DNA of 64,000 nt from Paenibacillus melissococcoides (GTDB lineage: Bacteria > Bacillota > Bacilli > Paenibacillales > Paenibacillaceae), in NCBI GenBank assembly GCA_944800085.1, contig CALYLO010000004.1:186001-250000 (forward strand), read 5' to 3'. Each line of letters starts with the position of its first letter. The stretch's first letter is position 1. Positions 24,231-33,011 of the stretch are shown here, piece after piece. Below the pieces are notes generated by a model, which saw nothing but the letters and a program-made list of their open reading frames with translations, had not been told where the DNA came from and did not search any database. The translations under genes were made by a program, and so were the position numbers.

Positions 24231-24872
24231 ATGAAGAGGTTGGTAACGATGTTATCCGTAGTTGCTCTATGCATTGCCTCGCTCTCCACGATTGCTTCCG
24301 CGAACAGTAAATACACCTGGCCCGTACCTGACTCCACGCGAATTACTCAGGGCTTCAAAAGCAACACGCACAAAGGCATCGACATTGGGGCGAAGAAGGC
24401 CGGCGTCGCCGGCGATCGGATCGCCGCCTTCTATCGCGGCACCGTAGCCCGATCCGGCTGGTCCAACAGCTATGGCTGGGTCGTCTATGTTCATCATGTC
24501 ATCGACAGCGCCAACTATCAATCCCGCTACGCTCATATGAATAAGACGCCTGCCGTGTCCACCAACCAGAAGGTAGGCAATGGGGCCACGCTCGGGTATA
24601 TGGGCAAGACGGGAGATGCGACGGGCGTTCATCTTCATTTCGAGACAAGGAAATGTACGGGCGCCTGCAAGACAGATAATTCCTCCAATCCGGTTAATCC
24701 AATCACGAATTTCTTTCCTGAATATGCGGGCAAAGTACCGAAATCGCTTGTGCTTGGAGAGACAGACTCGGAGCATGTTCATGACTTGCTCGATGACATC
24801 TTCTACAGCGTGGAGGAGGTTCTGAACATGACCGCCGAGGAGCGGTTATCGAAGGGCATTCCGATAGACTAG
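24231..24872 (+). CDS. Secreted M23 family metallopeptidase (LytM-like)
   Basis: 213 residues. The N-terminus MKRLVTMLSVVALCIASLS is a signal peptide with likely cleavage after ASA. The zinc ligands are visible: His and Asp of HKGIDIG near residue 60 and the HLHFE motif near 148. Such enzymes cut peptide cross-links in peptidoglycan or act as lysostaphin-like hydrolases. The frame is open to 24183, but ATG 24231 gives the signal peptide directly. A CTGACK motif suggests a disulfide. The C-terminal 50 residues are acidic and unrelated to the core. Confidence 0.85.
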   Translation: MKRLVTMLSVVALCIASLSTIASANSKYTWPVPDSTRITQGFKSNTHKGIDIGAKKAGVAGDRIAAFYRGTVARSGWSNSYGWVVYVHHVIDSANYQSRYAHMNKTPAVSTNQKVGNGATLGYMGKTGDATGVHLHFETRKCTGACKTDNSSNPVNPITNFFPEYAGKVPKSLVLGETDSEHVHDLLDDIFYSVEEVLNMTAEERLSKGIPID

Positions 24873-24914
24873 CAATACGCTATGAGAACATATTATAGAC
24901 AGAGGAGTTAACCG

Positions 24915-25493
24915 ATGAAAAAAACGATACTGGTGCTCGTTTCCGTCATCTTCCTGCTAACCGCATGCGGCACAACGCCTTCTTCTTCGGGGAAGGAGGG
25001 CAAGAAGGTAACGGTTCAGACCGTGCTGCAGGTGATGGAGGAGACCGCGCCCCCGCCGTTAACGAAGGAAACGCTGGAACAGACTTCCTCCATCCCGCTA
25101 TTTCTATGGCTGCGCGATGTGGAGTCGTGGACGAACGGGCTGCTTCGCTACTCGCAGCGCCTGATCTTGAACGAAGAGGACAAAAAAGCTTTCTTGACTG
25201 CGCTGGGCCGTTATTACAGCGAAGAGCAAGCCAAGCGCTTGTTCGATTCCTATTTCCAGGCCGGCTCCGAAGGAAACTATTCCTTGAAGGAGCAGGAGTC
25301 GTTTGGCGTGCTGTCCTCGATTCATTTTGGCTTGAAATCGAGCAAGTCAGAGGCAGACGGGCGCTACGAGATTCACATCTCCGGACAGTATAGCGACAGC
25401 CTCGAAGAACTGATAGAGGTACAGGTTGAGGAAACGGTTACGATATTGGCAGATAAACTTCTCATCGCTCAAGTAGAGGCGGTCCGCCCCTGA
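24915..25493 (+). CDS. Putative lipoprotein of unknown function
   Basis: 192 residues with a lipoprotein signal: KK, hydrophobic core, lipobox LTAC, then a Ser-rich spacer. No known domain recognised. The mature part is mostly charged with a YYSEEQAKRLFDSYF segment and a final beta-rich ETVTILADKLLIAQVEAV. It lies 42 bases after the M23 peptidase with AGAGGAG upstream and a terminator behind, so the two probably share a transcript and a cell-envelope role. Confidence 0.7.
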   Translation: MKKTILVLVSVIFLLTACGTTPSSSGKEGKKVTVQTVLQVMEETAPPPLTKETLEQTSSIPLFLWLRDVESWTNGLLRYSQRLILNEEDKKAFLTALGRYYSEEQAKRLFDSYFQAGSEGNYSLKEQESFGVLSSIHFGLKSSKSEADGRYEIHISGQYSDSLEELIEVQVEETVTILADKLLIAQVEAVRP

Positions 25494-25512
25494 CAAGCGA
25501 ATAACACGGCCG

Positions 25513-25541
25513 AACCCAGTGCCATGCGGCGCTGGGTTTGT
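25513..25541 (+). terminator. Rho-independent terminator
   Basis: AACCCAG/CTGGGTT stem with a GC-rich loop and following TTGTTGT, 20 bases after the lipoprotein stop. Confidence 0.6.
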
Positions 25542-25610
25542 TGTCTTCTGGAACACCTACTATAATCGATAAGACATAATCTAGCTGGTAGGAAGGAGAC
25601 ATGTTTTTCA

Positions 25611-26173
25611 ATGAAGGAGGATATCGATTTCATCGCAAGGCAGTTGGACCTGCATCTTGCGCAGATGCATCCGGTGTTGTTCCAATCGGTAGCCGAAGGG
25701 GTTCCCGCGGATATGAGGGACGGCGACATTAACGAGGACGGCTGGGTACGCTGGAAATGCATCCCTTCCTTCATTACCGCAGAGGAATCGAGGAACTGGA
25801 GAAGGAATTCTCTATCTCTTTTCCGCCCTTGATGCGAGCTTTGTTCCGTACCTATCATTATGTGGATCTCCATCTTAATAACATTGAGGATGAGACCGGG
25901 TACAGAGGAGACTGCCAGTTCATCGAGCTGCCCCCGATGTCATCCGAGGACAGGCTGACCCGCTATCGGGATATGGTTCAGGCATGGGAACCGCTGCTCT
26001 CGGCGGGTTATCTCCCTTTTACGGAAGCGGAGGACAGTCAGGGGCCGGTCTGCTTTGATATCACCCGGATGGATGACAACGGGGATTACCCTGTCGTCTG
26101 GTTTTTGCACGATCAATTGCATGAACTGGGAGAGGAGTTCTTTATTTTGATGATATACGGCTCTGCATGCTAG
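25611..26173 (+). pseudogene. SMI1/KNR4 family protein, split by a one-base frameshift
   Basis: The first frame gives VRWKCIPSFITAEE near the family start; at about 25790 it goes off, while the frame from 25757 continues as IEELEKEFSISFPPLMRALF, RGDCQFIELPPMS and PVVWFLHDQLHELGEEF, the expected order of an SMI1/KNR4 domain. One A added to GAGGAATCG restores a single reading frame of about 187 residues. Bacterial members often act as immunity proteins for polymorphic toxins; no partner toxin is next to it. Confidence 0.7.
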
Positions 26174-26260
26174 ACCTTTATAAGCATTATCCCCTTTGGT
26201 CAGAAATGAGCATATGAGACCTCCTATAAGCGATATCCCAATCTTTCAGAAATCAGGTGC
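26172..26260. repeat. Imperfect tandem duplication of about 42 bp
   Basis: AGACCTTTATAAGCATTATC at 26172 is echoed at 26217 by AGACCTCCTATAAGCGATAT, each followed by a related TCAGAAAT(G/C)AG. The unit is about 45 bases. It overlaps the 3' end of the doubtful minus-strand frame 26224-26631. Confidence 0.5.
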
Positions 26261-26631
26261 AGCGCGTATTTTGATGTGTTGTCTGCTCGGCGAAAGTCTT
26301 GGAAGGGGCTCACATAATCAACCACGAAATATCTGGTTCCTGTGAATAGAGAACAATTCTGACTCATTGGGAGAGTGATGCAAGCAGCAAGAAACGAATA
26401 ACTTGGGGTGGAGGGGGAAGGCACCCAAATAACGAAAAACGAATCTGAGCCGTTGGGAGAATGCCATAAAAGAAGAAAAGAGGCATAGGACTGCCTGAGC
26501 TTTTCTGCTCTAGCATTGCTCCTTGATTCACAAATGGTTCCTAAGACATGGTTAAATAGTCTCGCTCCATCTAAAAAACCAGCAACATCACCTGCGCCAA
26601 TAGGAACAATTTGCGAACAGAGGATATTCAA
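26224..26631 (-). CDS. Doubtful hypothetical ORF
   Basis: An open frame of 135 codons on the minus strand, beginning with TTG after a stop and with no clear ribosome site. No family is recognised. It is the only sizeable frame in the 530-base gap between SMI1/KNR4 and the next gene. The two tandem copies at 26172-26260 correspond to its final codons (LISERLGYRL), which would fit a duplicated gene end, but it may equally be non-coding. Confidence 0.25.
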   Translation of the reverse strand: MNILCSQIVPIGAGDVAGFLDGARLFNHVLGTICESRSNARAEKLRQSYASFLLLWHSPNGSDSFFVIWVPSPSTPSYSFLAACITLPMSQNCSLFTGTRYFVVDYVSPFQDFRRADNTSKYALHLISERLGYRL

Positions 26632-26709
26632 GGTTCATGCATTCCTGTATAGTATGTTTTGGAAAAATACATAAGCATAACAATTTAAATAGAAGAAGGA
26701 GCAATGTCC

Positions 26710-27177
26710 ATGACCTCCATGATGAACTACCCGGCGCAAACCGACCTGGACAGCCATGAGCAAAGCGCAAAGCAATTATTCAACAAGGTATGGGAATGGA
26801 TGGAGAAGACGGATCGCACGCCGGAGGAGACCGATATGATGATCCATGCGGCGCATGCATCGCGGTACCATTGGGGCGTCGTTGGACGCGAGCTCCAATT
26901 CGCCCGCGGGGAGTGGCAGATCTCCCGCGTCTATGCCGTCGCGGGGATGGCGGATGCGTCCATGTATCATGCCAGACGCTGCATGGATATTTGCCGCAAG
27001 TTCAGCTTGGGGGCGTTCGACACCGCCTATGCTTATGAGGCGCTGGCGCGAGCCGCCAGTCTGATGAACAAGGCCGAAGACGCGGACGGGTACAAAATGA
27101 GGGCGGAGGAGCTGGCCCGTCATGTGGATGATGAAGAGGGGCTGAAGCACCTTATCGCCGATTTGCAGACGATCTAA
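26710..27177 (+). CDS. Conserved hypothetical helical protein
   Basis: About 155 residues, mostly alpha-helical and without signal or membrane segment. Segments such as SRVYAVAGMADASMYHARRC and DTAYAYEALARAASLMNKAE look like two to three TPR-type helical hairpins. No function recognised. ATG 26710 lies 8 bases after AAGGAG; ATG 26704 is in frame but too close to it. A bidirectional hairpin closes the gene. Confidence 0.7.
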   Translation: MTSMMNYPAQTDLDSHEQSAKQLFNKVWEWMEKTDRTPEETDMMIHAAHASRYHWGVVGRELQFARGEWQISRVYAVAGMADASMYHARRCMDICRKFSLGAFDTAYAYEALARAASLMNKAEDADGYKMRAEELARHVDDEEGLKHLIADLQTI

Positions 27178-27196
27178 AAGAAAGCAAGAAAATCAT

Positions 27197-27255
27197 AGCG
27201 CCCCTCCATGCGGGCAGCCGGAGAATATCTCCAGGCCGCCCGGCGCAGGGGCGCT
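27197..27255. terminator. Bidirectional terminator-like hairpin
   Basis: AGCGCCCCT (27197-27205) pairs with AGGGGCGCT (27247-27255) between convergent genes; an inner GGAGA-ATATCTCC stem adds to it. T-runs are short on both sides. Confidence 0.55.
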
Positions 27256-27285
27256 GTTCCGTGAATCGCTCGCTTCGCGAGGCGA

Positions 27286-28524
27286 TTAGATGGCCCAGTT
27301 CCCGTTGCGGAACACCGGAACCACAGTGCCATCCTTCAGGATGCCGTCGATGTCCATCTCGGCGGAGCCGATCATGAAGTCAACATGCGTGATGCTGTTG
27401 TTGACGCCGTTCGCATCCAGCTCTTCGCGGGACATTTTTTTGCCGCCTTCAATGTTGAAGGCATAGCCGCTGCCGATGGCCAAGTGATTGGAGGCATTTT
27501 CGTCGAACAGCGTATTGTAGAACAAAATATTGGACTCCGAGATCGGCGAATGATGCGGCACAAGCGCCACCTCGCCCAAGTAATGCGAGCCTTCGTCCGT
27601 ATCGACCAGATGCTGCAAAATCTCCTGGCCTTGCTCGGCTTCGACTCTGACGATGCGGCCGTTCTCGAAGGTCAGCTTGAAGTTGTCGATCAGATTGCCG
27701 CCGTAGCTGAGCGGCTTCGTGCTGGATACATATCCGTTGACGCCGTCCTTCTTCGGCACGGTGAACACTTCCTCCGTCGGCATGTTCGCCATGAACGGAA
27801 TCTCCTTCTCGTTGGTGCTGCCTGCGCCTACCCACACATGCTTCTCCGGAAGCTCAACGGTCAGGTCGGTTCCCGGAGCGCGGTAATGCAGCTTGTGGAA
27901 ATGATGGCCGTTCAAGATATCGACCTTTTTATGTAAGGTGGCGTTATGCTCTTCCCAGGCTTGGACCGGATCGTCCGCATAGAGACGCACGGAAGCGAAA
28001 ATCGCGTCCCACAGCTTCTCTACCGCTTCTTCGCGTCCCGCGTCCGGGAATACCTTGGCTGCCCAGTCTGCGCTGGCTGCGCCGACGACCGTCCAGCTCA
28101 CCTTGTCCGATTGCACCGCCTTGCGGTAATGGTCCAGCGCCTGGCCGGAAGCCTTTTGGAAGTTGCCGATGCGCTTCGGATCGATTCCTTTGAGCAGATC
28201 CGGGTTGGACGAGACGATAGCGATGAAGGCGGCCCGCTTGTCGACGAACGTATTCCGCTTGAGTGCTTCGTATTCCGGATATTCCGTGAACATCTCGTCA
28301 GCGGCCTTTTCATACTTCAAGCGGGACAGCTCTTCGTCGATCCAATCGACATGGACATTGGAAGCTCCGGCTTCATACGCTTCGCGCGCCACCAGGCGGG
28401 CCAGCGGTGCGACTTCGGTGGAAGCCGACACATATACTTCCTGTCCCGGCTGCACGTTGACGCCGACCTTGACGATGAGGTTGGCATATTTTCTCAAATT
28501 CTGTTCGAATGTTGCTGCAGTCAT
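27286..28524 (-). CDS. M29 family aminopeptidase
   Basis: 412 residues, matching thermophilic/AmpS-type aminopeptidases. The M29 metal site shows Glu in TEEVFTVPKK, and His and Asp in SNHLAIGSGY and THVDFMIGS. These cytoplasmic dinuclear metalloenzymes trim N-terminal residues from peptides. The frame extends to 28587, but ATG 28524 (MTAATFEQN) lies 6 bases after GAGGAGG and fits the family. Stand-alone gene. Confidence 0.9.
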   Translation of the reverse strand: MTAATFEQNLRKYANLIVKVGVNVQPGQEVYVSASTEVAPLARLVAREAYEAGASNVHVDWIDEELSRLKYEKAADEMFTEYPEYEALKRNTFVDKRAAFIAIVSSNPDLLKGIDPKRIGNFQKASGQALDHYRKAVQSDKVSWTVVGAASADWAAKVFPDAGREEAVEKLWDAIFASVRLYADDPVQAWEEHNATLHKKVDILNGHHFHKLHYRAPGTDLTVELPEKHVWVGAGSTNEKEIPFMANMPTEEVFTVPKKDGVNGYVSSTKPLSYGGNLIDNFKLTFENGRIVRVEAEQGQEILQHLVDTDEGSHYLGEVALVPHHSPISESNILFYNTLFDENASNHLAIGSGYAFNIEGGKKMSREELDANGVNNSITHVDFMIGSAEMDIDGILKDGTVVPVFRNGNWAI

Positions 28525-28617
28525 CGGAATCCTCCTCGATATAAAAATGGACCTATGTTTCCAATATAACTCATTTCCGCGATGCAATCAAAAACCGGCG
28601 GGACGATAAGGTCGCGA

Positions 28618-29745
28618 TTAATTGAGCCATTTGAAAATATCCTCTTCCGCCACTGTCTTCACGCCATACAGGAACAGAATCTGATCGAAGTGATGCCTGG
28701 ACAGATAGCCGTCTACCGATTCATGGAAAAAACGAAGGTCAATCATATGAATGCTGGAATAGTGCTTCGCGACCAGCGGAACGAACGCGTTGGCATACGA
28801 ATCTTTGAATATGACAATGCTGCGCCCGGTACCGGCCCCCGTCTCTATCGTCGTCCATGCGTGGTTGCCGTTGAAAAACACCTGATAATGATCGCGGACA
28901 GACAGCGCCTCCATATGATAGAAGGAATCCGAGCAAGCGGAGGCGTCCGAGTAGCAGACCGTATAAGGCGGGAGAGGCTGTTCCAGCAGTTCCAGCTTGT
29001 CCGGGGGCAGATGGCGGTTATTCGCCTTCGTGTAATAGGTCCCGTAAAAGCTGCTGCTGATGACGCGCGAAGACATGCTCTCCAACGGAACCGGTTCAAA
29101 GCCGGCCGCGCGGGCGAATTCCGCATATCCCCAATAAGCGCCGCGCATCGTCCAATGATGGTCGGTGCGGAAGAAGAGAGAATCGGAGTTGCGCTGCCTC
29201 AGAGCATCCAGCACGGATACGGGCGTCACCGTATTGCTTAGCGCTTCATACGTGCCGCGCATGAATTCCGCGGTACCATAGCTCGTCTCCTGGGCGTATG
29301 GCGGAAGCTTGTCGGCGTATACGGCTTGGGAATAAGGAACGAGCAGCATATGCATCGGGGTGCCCGCATGCCGGGCCGCGAACCGCCGGATCTCGTTGAG
29401 ATTGGCTTCGTACTGCGCACCGGGCGTCTGGAAGCGCTCGAATAAATAATCGTCTTTGCCGAAAAAGACTTGGCGATTCTCCGTCTTGCCGCTAAGGCGC
29501 TCCAAATCCGACTTGAGGCCGACCCAAGCGTCGCGCGCAGCGAATTGATCGGCGAAGTAATTCCCTAACTGCGCCGTATAGCGCCCCTCCCAGAGCTTGG
29601 CGGCAGAGAAGGAAGGGAACTGCTGCAGCGACCGGTTCTCGAATTCGGATAGCTTGCGGTCCGGCTGCGCGATGCTCCACAGGCTCAGCACGGCGATATA
29701 GGCGACAAAGCCGGCCGTAAGCCAGGCGGCGCGTCTGTTGGTCAT
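28618..29745 (-). CDS. DHHW family protein (AlgJ/AlgX-like, surface acylation)
   Basis: 375 residues with an N-terminal membrane anchor (AAWLTAGFVAYIAVLSLWS), then an SGNH-like extracytoplasmic domain with the name-giving motif FRTDHHWTM near 193 and a late IVIFKDSYANAFVP block carrying the Asp-Ser. In Gram-positive bacteria DHHW proteins pair with MBOAT acyltransferases to transfer acyl groups to envelope polymers. Third gene in a DUF4358-MBOAT-DHHW operon; ATG has AGGAGG upstream. Confidence 0.87.
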   Translation of the reverse strand: MTNRRAAWLTAGFVAYIAVLSLWSIAQPDRKLSEFENRSLQQFPSFSAAKLWEGRYTAQLGNYFADQFAARDAWVGLKSDLERLSGKTENRQVFFGKDDYLFERFQTPGAQYEANLNEIRRFAARHAGTPMHMLLVPYSQAVYADKLPPYAQETSYGTAEFMRGTYEALSNTVTPVSVLDALRQRNSDSLFFRTDHHWTMRGAYWGYAEFARAAGFEPVPLESMSSRVISSSFYGTYYTKANNRHLPPDKLELLEQPLPPYTVCYSDASACSDSFYHMEALSVRDHYQVFFNGNHAWTTIETGAGTGRSIVIFKDSYANAFVPLVAKHYSSIHMIDLRFFHESVDGYLSRHHFDQILFLYGVKTVAEEDIFKWLN

Positions 29746-29787
29746 GTTCCATCCTCCTTCCTGAGATGATAGGGATATGCCTCGCCG

Positions 29788-31197
29788 TTAGAACCGGAAA
29801 TAGAGAAAGGGGTTATACGTTCCGTCAATCAAATAAGCGGTACTCGCGAACAGCATTCCGGCAAGCAGCGCGTAATCGGCCGCCGAGACGGCGGCTTGCA
29901 GGGCGGGCCGGCGCTGCAGCACAGCGGTCGCCCGGGCGGCGAGAGGCGTCGCGCTAATGACAAGGATGACCAACAGCAAGCCGTAATTCCGCAGATTGTA
30001 CAAATCGGTGCCGTTGAGGAAAATGGTGTCTCCGAGTCCAAGCATCGTTCCCGTATAGTTCCCGATCGAAGCGATGTCTTCGAGTCCGAACAGCACCCAG
30101 CCGAAGAGGGCCGCCACGAACAGGTAGGCATGCCGGACCGGCCGCCACAGGCGTTCCAGCCACGCTCCCAGGAACAGCTTCTCCAACCCAATCAGCAGGC
30201 CGAAATAGAGTCCCCACAACACAAAATTCCAGCTCGCGCCATGCCATAATCCGGTCAGGAACCAGACGACGAACAGATTCAACATAAGTCTGGGCTTGCT
30301 GGTGCGGCTTCCGCCCAACGGGAAATAGACATAGTCCCGGAACCAGGAGCCAAGCGTCATATGCCAGCGGCGCCAAAATTCCGAAGCGCTGGCGGAGATG
30401 TACGGATAGTTGAAGTTCTCCGGAAAGCGAAACCCGAGCATGCTCCCCAGTCCGATGGCCATATCGGAATACCCGCTGAAGTCGAAGTAAATCTGAAACG
30501 CGAAAGCGATGATGCCTATCCATGCGCCCGCCGTCGTCAGATCATCGATTCCGCTGCGGCTCACATCCCACAGCATGCCGATATTGTTGGCAAGAAGAAC
30601 CTTTTTGCCCAGTCCGATAATAAAACGCCTTACCCCGTACCCGAACTGCTCCAGCGTGATGCTCCGATCCGTCAGTTGCTTCTCCACCTCGTCATAGCGC
30701 ACGATAGGCCCGGCCACAAGCTGAGGGAACATCGACACGAAGGCGGCAAAATCGATAAAGCTGCGCTGCGCCTTGCATCGGCCGCGGTAGACGTCAATCG
30801 TGTAGGACATCGTCTGGAACGTATAGAAGGAGATCCCGATCGGAAGCGGCAGATCAAGCGGAGCGATCGACGTGCCGAAAGTGCCGTTCAGCGAATGAAT
30901 GAGGAAATCGGCATATTTGAAAAAGCAGAGCACGCCCACATTCACCGCAAGAGAGAAAATGAGCGTAAGGCGCTGCAGCGCCGCTCTGCCCCGGAACCGT
31001 TCGATCAGCAGTCCGTTCCCATAATCCGTGACGGCGGAGAACAGCAGCAGCACGATATATACCGGCTCGCCCCACGCATAAAAAAGGAGACTGATCAGCA
31101 AAAGCGCCGCGTTCTTCCCGCGCCGGGGAGACGCATAGTAGAGCAGCAGCGCCGCGGGGAGAAACGTAAACAGAAAGACAATCGAGCTAAATACCAC
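29788..31197 (-). CDS. MBOAT family O-acyltransferase (AlgI/PatB-like)
   Basis: 469 residues, about 11 membrane spans. MBOAT hallmarks: SEFWRRWHMTLGSWFRDYVY near residue 275 and the catalytic His in LTGLWHGASWNF near 313. It carries activated acyl groups across the membrane for the DHHW partner downstream, probably for acetylation of an exopolysaccharide or wall polymer; the acceptor is unknown. The start is GTG 31197, with GGAGG 8 bases upstream. Confidence 0.9.
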   Translation of the reverse strand: MVFSSIVFLFTFLPAALLLYYASPRRGKNAALLLISLLFYAWGEPVYIVLLLFSAVTDYGNGLLIERFRGRAALQRLTLIFSLAVNVGVLCFFKYADFLIHSLNGTFGTSIAPLDLPLPIGISFYTFQTMSYTIDVYRGRCKAQRSFIDFAAFVSMFPQLVAGPIVRYDEVEKQLTDRSITLEQFGYGVRRFIIGLGKKVLLANNIGMLWDVSRSGIDDLTTAGAWIGIIAFAFQIYFDFSGYSDMAIGLGSMLGFRFPENFNYPYISASASEFWRRWHMTLGSWFRDYVYFPLGGSRTSKPRLMLNLFVVWFLTGLWHGASWNFVLWGLYFGLLIGLEKLFLGAWLERLWRPVRHAYLFVAALFGWVLFGLEDIASIGNYTGTMLGLGDTIFLNGTDLYNLRNYGLLLVILVISATPLAARATAVLQRRPALQAAVSAADYALLAGMLFASTAYLIDGTYNPFLYFRF

Positions 31198-31245
31198 TTG
31201 CTGTTCCTCCCCTCCGGGTCTGCCGGCATCCGTCAGGCAGGAACA

Positions 31246-31734
31246 TTACTTGCTGTCCGGATTGAGCGCTGTCGTGAACGCTTGCTCGACATCCTCGGCT
31301 TTTTCCGAAATGATCAGCGCCAGATAAAGGCCTTCCTGTTTGATGATCCGGTTTTTCACAATCTCGTGCTGATCGGGAAGGTAGGTGCTCCATTGCTTTT
31401 CCTGCGCCGCGCCTTCCTCTTCCAGCGCTTTTTTCAGATCTTCGATGTACTTCTCATCTGCGGCCTTGAGCACGATGATTTCGTCCGCTTTGACGCTGAT
31501 CATTGCCTTCAGCATCCGCCCCTCGGCCAACTGGGCCGGATCGATACGAAGCTTTCCGGCCATGTCCGCATCGGCCTTCAGATCAATCTCTTCGGCCATG
31601 GGAGGGAATTCCGCGCTTTCCTTTAATTTCGTCATAATATCGGCCACAGGCACTTGAACGGCCTCTTCTTTTTTCGTCGTGCATCCGGTGATAGCAATCG
31701 CCAGTATCATGATAACCGCCAGCCAATTTCTCAT
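31246..31734 (-). CDS. DUF4358 lipoprotein
   Basis: 162 residues with a lipoprotein signal (lipobox ITGC after MRNWLAVIMILAIA). The body matches DUF4358 (MAGKLRIDPAQLAEG, AEKAEDVEQAF-like helices). Genes of this family usually sit beside MBOAT and DHHW genes, as here, so it likely assists surface acylation outside the membrane. First gene of the three-gene minus-strand operon, 48 bases ahead of the MBOAT gene. Confidence 0.85.
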   Translation of the reverse strand: MRNWLAVIMILAIAITGCTTKKEEAVQVPVADIMTKLKESAEFPPMAEEIDLKADADMAGKLRIDPAQLAEGRMLKAMISVKADEIIVLKAADEKYIEDLKKALEEEGAAQEKQWSTYLPDQHEIVKNRIIKQEGLYLALIISEKAEDVEQAFTTALNPDSK

Positions 31735-31875
31735 CTTGATCCCCTCTTTCGTCTAAGGTCGCAGTGATGTTTCGTGTATGCAAAATTGTAGACGGGCAAG
31801 GCGGGAAATAGGTTGCAGCATCCACAAATTGGATACCGCAGGTCAACGGTCGGCGGATTGGGAGGTTCACATTCC

Positions 31876-32223
31876 GTGATCATTTTACATTACCGCATGT
31901 ATAAGGACATGATGGAGTATCAGAAAGAAGCGAAGGCGGGGGAAAGCGGTCTTCATGAAGAGGATTATATCCGGTATGAGGTTCAGGTCCGTGACCGGGT
32001 GCTTCAGCTTGGGGATCAGGTTCAATTCAAAGGGCATTCGCTGCACGTCTTCGAGATCCGGACCGAGATGCAGCAGGGTCTGCTTGTGCATCATTACATC
32101 CTGGGCCATAAGAAGTCTGCGTATCGGCGCAAGCGCTACAACTCCCGGCTTGTCGGCGCATCCGTCTGCGGCAATATTATGGGCGTTGTGAGGGAAGGAA
32201 GTTATTATGGCCTCAATAGCTGA
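31876..32223 (+). CDS. Conserved hypothetical protein
   Basis: About 115 residues from GTG 31876, with GGGAGG 11 bases upstream; an upstream open frame to 31813 lacks a ribosome site. Sequence is beta-rich with many charged residues (RYEVQVRDRVLQLGDQVQFKG, LLVHHYILGHKKSAYRRKR). No family recognised. Its last codons overlap the next gene by 17 bases, and base composition changes sharply from GC-rich to AT-rich at about 32200, so the natural C-terminus may have been replaced at the island boundary. Confidence 0.6.
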   Translation: MIILHYRMYKDMMEYQKEAKAGESGLHEEDYIRYEVQVRDRVLQLGDQVQFKGHSLHVFEIRTEMQQGLLVHHYILGHKKSAYRRKRYNSRLVGASVCGNIMGVVREGSYYGLNS

Positions 32224-32563
32224 ATTAGTAGAAGAAATTAAGCCTGATACAATAAAAAATGAAGATTTATTAGTATGCTTGGAAGCTAAGAATTTAAGGG
32301 TTGTTGCTATGGCAATGTTCAAATTGATTAAGAGAAATTACTGTGATATAGGAGCTGTAGAGAGGCTGGCTGAACTCGGAAAACTCCTAACAGACAGTAA
32401 GTTTATTGGACCATGGCAATTTGGACATGTTGCAATAGCTACGCTATCTCTTTTAAGTCATAAGGATGCAAAGATTAAGTTTAACGAGCTTTTTGAGGGA
32501 CTTAGTGAAGATGATAAAACAACAAGATCGTACAATACAACCAACAAACCAAACACTAAATAA
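32207..32563 (+). CDS. AT-rich hypothetical protein, possible immunity protein
   Basis: 118 residues from ATG 32207 with GGAAGG upstream. All-helical sequence, with ASIAELVEEI, LEAKNLRVVAMAMFKL and HVAIATLSLLSHKDAK, suggesting a small HEAT-like repeat. AT-rich unlike its left neighbour, it opens the accessory block containing a Hint-toxin cassette 500 bases on, so an immunity role is plausible but unproven. Followed by a good terminator. Confidence 0.5.
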   Translation: MASIAELVEEIKPDTIKNEDLLVCLEAKNLRVVAMAMFKLIKRNYCDIGAVERLAELGKLLTDSKFIGPWQFGHVAIATLSLLSHKDAKIKFNELFEGLSEDDKTTRSYNTTNKPNTK

Positions 32564-32585
32564 TTCAAAGACTTGATAAACTTTC

Positions 32586-32631
32586 AAAAGCTCTTTCCCA
32601 CTTGAACATGAGTAGGAATGAGCTTTTTTTG
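32586..32631 (+). terminator. Rho-independent terminator
   Basis: AAAAGCTC (32586-32593) pairs with GAGCTTTT (32620-32627) and the T-run continues, directly after the AT-rich hypothetical gene. Confidence 0.75.
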
Positions 32632-32680
32632 TATGCCCAAAATCAAAGGAGGTGAACGTCAAATAAGCCCCACCTGGCGG

Positions 32681-32830
32681 TTAGATTGGGGCTATTCTTA
32701 GGTCCCATCTCACCTTGCAGCCGGCCGCCTCTGCAACCGCCCGAACATTGGCAGGTGCGTTGCCCCCGATCAAAGAGGAACGCCATTGATTGATGCCGTT
32801 TTGGTCTGCTGATTCCAAATTACACGGCAC
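32681..32830 (-). CDS. Short ORF or gene remnant with its own terminator
   Basis: GTG 32830 opens 49 codons ending ...VRAVAEAAGCKVRWDLRIAPI; the sequence is clearly less AT-rich than its surroundings and reads like the C-terminus of a protein (SLIGGNAPANVRAVAEAAG). The stop overlaps a hairpin GCCCCA/TGGGGC on the minus strand. Probably the tail of a gene whose front was lost. Family not recognised. Confidence 0.35.
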   Translation of the reverse strand: MPCNLESADQNGINQWRSSLIGGNAPANVRAVAEAAGCKVRWDLRIAPI

Positions 32831-33011
32831 CCTTTTTTCCCATGTCATTCGAAATCCCACTGATTGGGTAATTATTACAAAATATTAAATACATTAATCA
32901 CCATTTTTGTTATACTCAAAAACGTCATTTTTTGACAAATACAGATTCCATCCGTCATCCAGCACCTTATATAGATAACTTTGCTGTGTGACGAGCTAAG
33001 GGGGGAAAGAA

